Source: Methanobacteriaceae archaeon (GTDB lineage: Archaea > Methanobacteriota > Methanobacteria > Methanobacteriales > Methanobacteriaceae). Taken from it: a stretch of 64,000 bases of DNA. Each line of letters begins with the position of its first letter. Position 1 is the first letter of the stretch. The notes beneath the pieces are model-generated. The model saw nothing but the letters and a program-made list of their open reading frames with translations, was not told where the DNA came from and did not search any database. A program made the position numbers and the translations under genes. This document shows, in pieces, positions 53,945-59,921 of the stretch. Location of the stretch: positions 62,001 through 126,000 of the forward strand of contig JAUSNX010000001.1 of the NCBI GenBank assembly GCA_030656015.1. The letters run 5' to 3'.

Positions 53945-54232
53945 TTATAGATCATTTCGGGAGTAAACTTTACTATGGTGATCATATGCCATTAATATCA
54001 TTGCTTTATTTTTAATATCAACTTTAAAAACTAAAACAAAAGATTTGTTAATATGGACTCTTTTATAGTCCTGTAAAGGTTTTCGGAGATTTTTACAATG
54101 ATTAGGGTTTAATTCTAAAATATTAGCTATACTTTGAACTTTTTTTACAATGTTTTGATAGCTTTTAGAATCCGTTTCTCGAAGGTTTTCCAGCTCTTCC
54201 AGGAGCTTTGGGTTGATTTTAATACCATACAT
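53945..54232 (-). CDS. RelE/ParE-family toxin
   Basis: 95 residues with the RelE-fold order of helices and strands: INPKLLEELENLRETDSKSY, then NPNHCKNLRKPLQDYKRVHI, SFVLVFKVDIKNKAMILMAY and a final DHHSKVYSR. RelE enzymes cut mRNA at the ribosome; the C-terminal His/Tyr/Arg region fits. It lies 9 bp after a small antitoxin-like gene with the same orientation. Confidence 0.82.
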   Translation of the reverse strand: MYGIKINPKLLEELENLRETDSKSYQNIVKKVQSIANILELNPNHCKNLRKPLQDYKRVHINKSFVLVFKVDIKNKAMILMAYDHHSKVYSRNDL

Positions 54233-54241
54233 ATAACCAAA

Positions 54242-54388
54242 TTAAATTTTAAAATCAACTGGCTTCTGCTTAGACCTTCTTTTAATTTTTTCAGCAAAAT
54301 CTGAACGAATCTCTTCTTTTTCTTCAGCCACTTTTATAGGCTTTTTAATGGAAGCAGTGTTCTTTTTTGACATTTTAACTATACTCAT
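54242..54388 (-). CDS. 48-residue antitoxin candidate upstream of RelE-like toxin
   Basis: MSIVKMSKKNTASIKKPIKV then EEIRSDFAEKIKRRSKQKPV and a short end. It is strongly basic and likely disordered, as expected for a toxin-neutralising peptide, but lacks a visible RHH or AbrB DNA-binding domain. GGAGA lies a few bases before the ATG and the toxin starts 9 bp after its stop. Confidence 0.65.
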   Translation of the reverse strand: MSIVKMSKKNTASIKKPIKVAEEKEEIRSDFAEKIKRRSKQKPVDFKI

Positions 54389-54591
54389 TATAATTCTCCA
54401 TCTATATTTTATTTAAAAAGCATTTTATAAAAATTTAATTATTAATGTGATTATTAAAAGAATAATATTAATACTTTTCTATTGTATAATATTAATTTTA
54501 GGAAATTCAAATGTCTTTAATTAATTCTTTTTTTATATAATCATAATAATTATATATTTGGTATTAATAATATTATTTTTAGTGATATAAA

Positions 54592-55397
54592 ATGTCTTCT
54601 GAAAAAGATCTAAACAAAACAATGGGCCTTAATTCTGCAGTAAATAATTATAATAAAAAATTAAAAGAGTCTTCTAAATCCCAAATAGAAATTAAGTCCA
54701 GAAGAAGAAAAAATAAACATTTAGTCCTTGATTCAGAACTCGAGCAATTAGAGTCTTCAAATAATATATTAACATCAAAAAAAGCTGAATTCCATAAATT
54801 AATAAAAGAATATGAATTAGCAATAAGCAAGATTATTATTTTTGGTATAAATGAATCAACATTACTTTTAGATAAATCTGAAACCTTTGAAGTTCTAAAA
54901 GGTGAAAAATCAAAGAAAATACTTACTTTGGCCCTGATGAACTATCAACTTATGCCGCATTATCCCATTGTAGTGAAGAATGGCTAAAAAATTTTATTAA
55001 TGAACTCATATCACATAATTATCTTCAAATTAAATGTAACTCTGGAAAAGAATTATTAGCATTAAATGAAAAGAGTTTGGAATTATTATCACCTAATAAA
55101 CTTAGTAAAAATGAAAAAGAGTCATTTGTCTATGATGAAGAATTATATGAAAAACTTAGAAAATTAAGAAATGAATTAGCCTCTGAAAAAAATTTTGCCC
55201 CATATATTATTTGCAATAATGCAACACTACAAGAAATGGCCATGAAAATGCCTAAAAATGATAAATCCATGATGAAAATTAGAGGAGTGGGTTTAAAATT
55301 CCTTGAAAATTATGGCCTTGCTTTTCAGAAGGTTATAAAAGATTATTGTGGTGAAATTAGTGAAGATTCAAATTTTTTAAAAAATCCTATAAAATGA
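54592..55397 (+). pseudogene. Frameshifted RQC-HRDC protein (RecQ C-terminal-like)
   Basis: A well-started frame (AGTGAT before ATG) runs through a coiled N-terminal region into FGINESTLL...EVLKGEKSK, the beginning of an RQC winged helix. Near 54921 the sense switches by one frame: YFGPDELSTYAALSHCSEEW continues the RQC domain in the third frame. An HRDC domain then follows (YDEELYEKLRKLRNELASEK, MMKIRGVGLKFLENYG) to 55397. These are the C-terminal DNA-binding domains of RecQ helicases, but no helicase motor or zinc-Cys cluster precedes them. Either a decayed gene or, less likely, a programmed frameshift. Confidence 0.7.
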
Positions 55398-55439
55398 ACT
55401 ATATATGGTTCAATATGATAATTGAACTAAATGTGGTTC
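55396..55439. promoter_or_regulatory. Two GAAC-N8-GTTC palindromes, 28 bp apart
   Basis: GAAC at 55396-55399 pairs with GTTC at 55408-55411, and GAAC at 55424-55427 pairs with GTTC at 55436-55439. Both have an 8-bp spacer, and the second extends to TTGAAC/GTTCAA. This is operator-like, yet it lies just after a broken gene and before a degraded toxin fragment, so it may be a left-over control site. Confidence 0.5.
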
Positions 55440-55518
55440 AATTTCTAAAATTCTAATAAATGACTAAAAAGCATGAATCAATAACCATGTCTGAAGAAAT
55501 TGTTCCTGGTGTTTCTAG

Positions 55519-55575
55519 GTAGTCAATATTTTTATTTTCTCTATTTTCTTCTATGCTATGATGGTTCATGGCCTT
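55519..55575 (-). pseudogene. Short remnant of a second toxin/DUF2283 gene pair
   Basis: About 42 bp (AGTCAATATTTTTATT through TTCTTCTATGCTATGAT) match 57524-57566, the 3' end of the toxin-like gene, with two small indels, and the following GGTTCATGGCC resembles the antitoxin start at 57480. This indicates a duplicated and mostly deleted copy of that module. Confidence 0.55.
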
Positions 55576-55616
55576 TTACTAACTACTTGAATATCTGATT
55601 TAAATCATTTTCTTAA

Positions 55617-56618
55617 TTACATAAACTGAATAATCTGATTAATTATTGTATTAAAATCTAAAAAAATTAGATATTTCATCAAAATAATAAACATCCCCAT
55701 AATAGTAAATATAATTGATGCAATCACAAACCTACTGCAGGGTATTTCGTAATTTTCTTTGTTTAATGTCAATACAAAAGCCGTGAAAGAAAATAATGAA
55801 ATTAACATGCTTAGTTCAGGAGTTCCAATATCAGAAACATTAGTTAATACCCTTAAAACTTCTACAACCGTGAAAACGATTAATATCCCTGCAAATACAG
55901 GAATTCCCCAAAAATTAGGTTCATTGCGAACATGATAAGTGGCTTGGAGTAACATCTCACATTCATTTGGGACATCTAATATTATATTCTGAGAATCTGG
56001 ACTAATTAAATAAGTATACGCCTTCTTTCCATCAATCCTATTTATAATGGGAGCTTCGATTTTGAGACTAATTTCGTCATAATAATCTTCATTGAGACAA
56101 TTTTCAGAATTATACTCACCACCATATACAAAAAGAGTTAATTCTAATTTTTTACCATCATTTTCAATTTCTAATCCATGAGGTATAGTTATTCTAAATT
56201 CAGGGCGAATTGGTAATTTTATAGATAAATATCCATTATAAGATTTATTTAAATCTTCATTTAGTTCTATTCCCATTTGAGGATTAGGATATTCTTCCAT
56301 ATATTTAATCTCGATTTTTACGTGTCTTTTTAAATTTTCGACATTATCAGAATTAATATCCATTTCAGGAGGCCATTGTTCGATTTCACCAAGATTTACA
56401 TATAATTTATGATCCTTTACTATGAAAGGAATCTCCATTGGTTTATTCCTACTTATTATTTGTAATCCTGAAATGTTCCCATCACTAGCCGGTAAATCTA
56501 TTTCAAAATAATTGTTTTCAACATATAAATCCATTACTTGCCTGAAAATACGGCACTTTGATGGTTTTAGTTGATCTTCGATATGCCACCAGCTTTGTTC
56601 AATTTCAGGATTTTTCAA
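55617..56618 (-). CDS. Unknown protein with C-terminal membrane helices
   Basis: 333 residues. A soluble, beta-rich N-terminal part of about 235 residues (YLSIKLPIRPEFRITIPHGL and similar strands) is followed by three helices (about 240-262, 270-287, 297-325). The layout suggests a membrane-tethered cytoplasmic or extracellular beta-sandwich domain. No motif recognised. It sits among toxin-antitoxin remnants and may be an accessory gene. ATG 56618. Confidence 0.6.
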   Translation of the reverse strand: MKNPEIEQSWWHIEDQLKPSKCRIFRQVMDLYVENNYFEIDLPASDGNISGLQIISRNKPMEIPFIVKDHKLYVNLGEIEQWPPEMDINSDNVENLKRHVKIEIKYMEEYPNPQMGIELNEDLNKSYNGYLSIKLPIRPEFRITIPHGLEIENDGKKLELTLFVYGGEYNSENCLNEDYYDEISLKIEAPIINRIDGKKAYTYLISPDSQNIILDVPNECEMLLQATYHVRNEPNFWGIPVFAGILIVFTVVEVLRVLTNVSDIGTPELSMLISLFSFTAFVLTLNKENYEIPCSRFVIASIIFTIMGMFIILMKYLIFLDFNTIINQIIQFM

Positions 56619-56755
56619 AATTAATCACCAATATTAAATATTAATACGATTATAATAAATAGTAATTATATTGATTTAAATGAATACTAAATGCGAAAAA
56701 TAGATAAGTTTTTAAGTAAAAATTATTATACAATCAAGTATATAGGTGAAATACT

Positions 56756-56881
56756 ATGATGATTACCAAAAAAGGAGCTAAGCCCCTAGAAAAACCTGTG
56801 AAAAGTATAAAACTATTACATGGTAGCTTCAGCAAAGAAAAAATACGAGAAAGTTTACGTGAAAGACGTGAAACTCGTTAG
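56756..56881 (+). CDS. 41-residue antitoxin-like peptide (orphan)
   Basis: MMITKKGAKPLEKPVKSIKL then LHGSFSKEKIRESLRERRET and an Arg end. AGGTGAA lies five bases upstream of the ATG pair. The short basic tail with a Ser-x-Glu-x-x-Arg helix resembles C-termini of VapB-type antitoxins, but no PIN-domain toxin follows. Probably the surviving half of a toxin-antitoxin pair. Confidence 0.5.
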   Translation: MMITKKGAKPLEKPVKSIKLLHGSFSKEKIRESLRERRETR

Positions 56882-57045
56882 TATTTTATTCATATTATTA
56901 TTTTAATCTACTTATTTTGAATCATTTTATATTGCCCCTGATTTCATAGGATTTTACAACGTTATTTATCCGTAGATAAAGATATTATAAAGCCCATTGG
57001 GGATAAAAAAGGAAGGAAATATGTTATATTTAATGATTGATATAT

Positions 57046-57082
57046 CGGACATTTCGGACAGATAACGGACACTTATCGGACA
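57046..57082 (+). repeat. Four spaced CGGACA repeats
   Basis: CGGACA starts at 57046, 57055, 57066 and 57077 (spacings 9, 11, 11). The surrounding block ATATATCGGACATTTCGG through ATAACGGACA recurs at about 59476-59506 with a few differences and the same 9/11 spacing. It lies downstream of the DUF2283 gene. Confidence 0.75.
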
Positions 57083-57109
57083 AATGAATTTAATTGAAAA
57101 ATTAAAATT

Positions 57110-57487
57110 TTATACAGTAACCATTTCTCTCTCAATACTTGGAATACCCATATCATTAGAAGTAAAAGTATCAATAGAATGAATTTGTTCTTGTTTATGT
57201 AAATTAACACCTATAGAGACCTTAAGACATATGGATTTATCATCAACATGAACTTTCATTTTTATCATGTTTATATGGCCCAACTTGGACTTAGAAATTT
57301 TAAGAAAGCGAGATGCATTTAAAATTTCCAAGGCCACTGGAACATTATTTTTATCAAAATCGAGTATAACGTCATTAGAGAGTTCTACCGATGTTTTGTA
57401 TTCATAATCATCATTAATTCTTATGCCTAAAACATCAAATGAATAATCATATAATGATTCCAATTGAAAATCAGTTTCATGGTTCAT
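57110..57487 (-). CDS. DUF2283-like antitoxin candidate
   Basis: 125 residues. The segment DVILDFDKNNVPVALEILNA is the core of DUF2283 proteins, small beta-rich proteins often encoded next to toxins. The C-terminal part (KMKVHVDDKSICLKVSIGVN) is not recognised and makes it longer than usual. Its start overlaps the end of the upstream toxin-like gene by 11 bp, so the two are translated together. Confidence 0.65.
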   Translation of the reverse strand: MNHETDFQLESLYDYSFDVLGIRINDDYEYKTSVELSNDVILDFDKNNVPVALEILNASRFLKISKSKLGHINMIKMKVHVDDKSICLKVSIGVNLHKQEQIHSIDTFTSNDMGIPSIEREMVTV

Positions 57488-57824
57488 AGTGCCTTTCCCT
57501 CCTTTCTTTACTAAAGCGATAAATAGTCAATATTTTTATTTCTCTATTTTCTTCTATGGCTATGATAACATATAAATCTTGACTTTTTCTGTTAGATTCA
57601 TCATAAACTAATTTAAAAGTGTTTAATCCCGTTTTAGATATACCTACTGGAGTTTTATCAATTAAAGAACTATAAACCAAGTTTTGATCCGTCCCTCTGG
57701 AAAACCAGTTATCTAAAACATGTCTGGATGATCTAATGGTATTTTCACCAATATTTCCCGTTTTAAGGTCCCTTAATATTTTCAGAACTTGTTCAATATT
57801 AAAATCAAGAATTAAACCCACCAC
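57477..57824 (-). CDS. RelE/DUF4258-like toxin candidate
   Basis: 115 residues. SRHVLDNWFSRGTDQNLVYS, a short central loop, TFKLVYDESNRKSQDLYVII and REIKILTIYRFS follow the helix-then-strands order of DUF4258/BrnT-type toxins. It heads a two-gene unit with the DUF2283 protein. Assignment rests on this layout, not on a catalytic motif. A degraded copy of its 3' end is at 55519. Confidence 0.55.
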   Translation of the reverse strand: MVGLILDFNIEQVLKILRDLKTGNIGENTIRSSRHVLDNWFSRGTDQNLVYSSLIDKTPVGISKTGLNTFKLVYDESNRKSQDLYVIIAIEENREIKILTIYRFSKERRERHYEP

Positions 57825-57966
57825 CTACCATAAATAATATTATTACATACTATATAATAAATATTACTATAGAACTTATTAAAAATTAATAATATGTAAA
57901 ATTAGTTGATTTTCCAGTTTATTTGTAGATGAAAGTTTAGAATTTAATTAAATAATTTACAAAATT

Positions 57967-58275
57967 CTATTTTTCTATTTCTAAAATTACATTATAATAG
58001 TAACTATTGAAGATAATAGTAAATATTATAATATAATAATCCATTATACATCTAAGTAAAAACGGGACAACCGCAGAGGCCGTTCGGTGCAATTGTGGTG
58101 GAGTTAATTGGAATTTGGTTAATAAATGATGATGTAGATAGGATTTACCTGACGGCAGGTTCATAAACCCGGTTTCTCTTCCATGGTGTGATGCTTTCAG
58201 GATGTCAATGTTTTTAATCAAATATTCATTATATTTTTTTTTATAATAATGATTTAGATTATTTTTACTTTTCAT
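57967..58275 (-). pseudogene. Fragment of a ComEC-like metallo-beta-lactamase-fold protein
   Basis: The segment IDILKASHHGRETGF is the signature of the last metal-binding loop of ComEC/Rec2-type metallo-beta-lactamase proteins. It is preceded by only a few Lys/Tyr-rich residues and followed by unrelated sequence; other frames hold NPIYIII-like pieces of the same family. The earlier HxHxDH motif is absent. Decayed remnant. Confidence 0.55.
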
Positions 58276-58440
58276 ACGCTCTATCCAAATCCTATTATAC
58301 TTGAATGGTAGACTTATAATGGATATGGGAAGATTAAATACATTATATCAAAATTGAATCCAAATAACCTGCTTTGAGTCAATATTCAAAGTAATAGGAA
58401 ATATTAATTTTTAAAAATATTATTGGGGATTTTAAGTAAA

Positions 58441-59271
58441 ATGAAAGATGTAGCTTGTGAAGAATGCGGGGCTCAGTACCAGGTCCGGCCTGTGCTTAAT
58501 ATCAAAAGATGTTCAAAATGTGGTGGGAACCTTAAAGGAGCCCCCCGTGCAAAGAGATCCTATAAATCTAAAAGGAAGCTTATAAAAAATCGCCGATACT
58601 ATGCTGAGCGCCAGACATCATATTTTGGCGTAGCCATGTTATTCGGAGCCATAATTGCTTTAATTGGAATATTAGCAATATTTATAACCAGAGTATATAT
58701 TGCAGCGGGAATATTTGCTGCAGGTATATTATTATTCAGAAAAGCCTCTGAAAAGAGAAAAATCTGGAAGAAAGGTGTGAGGGGTGAAAGAAAAGTAGCC
58801 AGATATCTAAACACTCTCCCCAGAGGATTTTTTGTTTTTAATGATGTAACCCTACCCCATACCAAAGGCAATCTTGACCATATAGTTGTGGGGCCTACTG
58901 GCGTTTTTGCAATAGAGACCAAGAATTATCTGGGTAGATTCCAGCTCAATGGTGATGACCTACAAATTATAAAAAAAGGACATTTAAGACCATTACACAC
59001 CAACCCTGGCAGACAGTCCAGATATAATGCAACAGGACTATCAAAATATATATCTGCCCAGGGTATAACTGGTGTTCGTGTGAGGCCCGTGGTGACCTTT
59101 ATAAATAAAAATGTGGATATAAAAATGAATCCTCAGAACTATAGTTTCACTTATTATGATACATTGCAGGGTTTTATATTAAAACAACACGGAAATATGG
59201 ATTATGATAAAATAAAAAAATGTGCATTTATATTGAGGAAGTATTGTGCTGAATATTCTTCTTTTGAGTAA
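58441..59271 (+). CDS. NERD-domain nuclease-like protein with zinc ribbon and membrane helices
   Basis: 276 residues. An N-terminal zinc ribbon (CEECGAQY, CSKCGGNL) is followed by a basic stretch, two membrane helices (about 60-100) and a NERD domain: GVRGERKVARYLN, then LDHIVVGPTGVFAIETKNY with the Asp...Glu-x-Lys pattern of a PD-(D/E)XK nuclease. NERD proteins are thought to process DNA, here probably at the membrane. Start ATG 58441 behind GGGGAT; TTG 58423 is possible. It is located among defence-type genes. Confidence 0.88.
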   Translation: MKDVACEECGAQYQVRPVLNIKRCSKCGGNLKGAPRAKRSYKSKRKLIKNRRYYAERQTSYFGVAMLFGAIIALIGILAIFITRVYIAAGIFAAGILLFRKASEKRKIWKKGVRGERKVARYLNTLPRGFFVFNDVTLPHTKGNLDHIVVGPTGVFAIETKNYLGRFQLNGDDLQIIKKGHLRPLHTNPGRQSRYNATGLSKYISAQGITGVRVRPVVTFINKNVDIKMNPQNYSFTYYDTLQGFILKQHGNMDYDKIKKCAFILRKYCAEYSSFE

Positions 59272-59327
59272 TCCTTACAGATTCATGAGACGAAAATAAT
59301 CCTGAAAAATAAAAAAAGGAAAAAAGT

Positions 59328-59474
59328 TTATTTCCTTTTTGGCACTAAAAACCCACCACAAACCGCAAACATAGCTAGTATTAATCCTGCTATTGGTAAT
59401 CCTGTTTTCTGCATTCCCACTGATTTTTCTGTTGTAGTTACTGCGTTTACTGTTGCTGTGGGAATAACATCGAC
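59328..59474 (-). pseudogene. C-terminal anchor remnant of an adhesin-like protein
   Basis: In the frame ending at TAA 59328 the reverse strand reads TVNAVTTTEKSVGMQKTGLP, IAGLILAMFAVCGGFL and VPKRK, the wall/membrane anchor type seen at the end of the large adhesin here. The rest of the adhesin is missing; the upstream end meets the CGGACA repeat block at 59481. The longer reverse-strand frame starting with ATG there is out of register and spurious. Confidence 0.7.
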
Positions 59475-59480
59475 ATATAT

Positions 59481-59506
59481 CGGACATTTCGGCAAAATAA
59501 CGGACA
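59481..59506 (+). repeat. Second CGGACA repeat block
   Basis: CGGACA at 59481 and 59501 and CGGCAA at 59490 have the same 9- and 11-bp spacing as at 57046-57071. Sequence upstream (ATATAT) is shared too. The two blocks, in the same orientation, enclose about 2.4 kb. Confidence 0.7.
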
Positions 59507-59666
59507 ATTATAATTATAATTATAATATTTCAGATAAAAAAATAAATTTTTTAAATAAACTGGTTTCTGCTAATATTTTGAACGGAAAAAAGTTTAAAAT
59601 ATTGATATTAAAAAAATAAAAACATTTATTAATAAAATATTACTAATTGATATTGGTGATATGAAA

Positions 59667-59879
59667 ATGATTCACAAACCAGTAAGCTCAAGCAATTTAG
59701 AATCTGTAGGATATGATGCAAAAACAAAAATTCTGGAAATAAAATTTTTAAACAGTGGACTTTACGAATATTATAAAGTTCCTCAGGCCATATACACTGG
59801 ATTAATGTCTGCATCGTCACATGGAACATATTTCCATCAAAATATAAGAAATGTATATGAATATAAAAAGATTGGATAA
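59667..59879 (+). CDS. KTSC domain protein
   Basis: About 70 residues making up one KTSC domain: PVSSSNLESVGYDAKTKIL, IKFLNSGLYEYYKVPQAIY and SASSHGTYFHQNIRNVYEY with the typical final Tyr. KTSC domains are thought to bind nucleic acid or be nuclease-associated and often lie near mobile or defence genes. GGTGAT (59655-59660) is six bases before ATG 59667; ATG 59661 is directly attached to it and less likely. Confidence 0.85.
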   Translation: MIHKPVSSSNLESVGYDAKTKILEIKFLNSGLYEYYKVPQAIYTGLMSASSHGTYFHQNIRNVYEYKKIG

Positions 59880-59921
59880 TTCAATTATCCTTTTTAATTA
59901 AGAATGTTATCATGTCTGTTT

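Noticed and set aside
54880-54940. Programmed ribosomal frameshift in the RQC-HRDC gene
   Set aside because: No recognisable slippery heptamer or downstream stem is visible, so decay or sequencing error is more likely; kept as an open question in the findings.
56930-57035. Forward frame reading ILQRYLSVDKDIIKPIG before the CGGACA block
   Set aside because: Too short and without a start; possibly a remnant tail but not supported well enough to annotate.
53845-57082. Terminal inverted repeats of an insertion sequence or MITE
   Set aside because: The short inverted repeats differ in sequence, no transposase is present and no target-site duplications were seen.
59275-59487. Reverse-strand 70-codon frame starting with ATG near 59487
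   Set aside because: It is out of register with the adhesin anchor remnant, which explains the sequence better.
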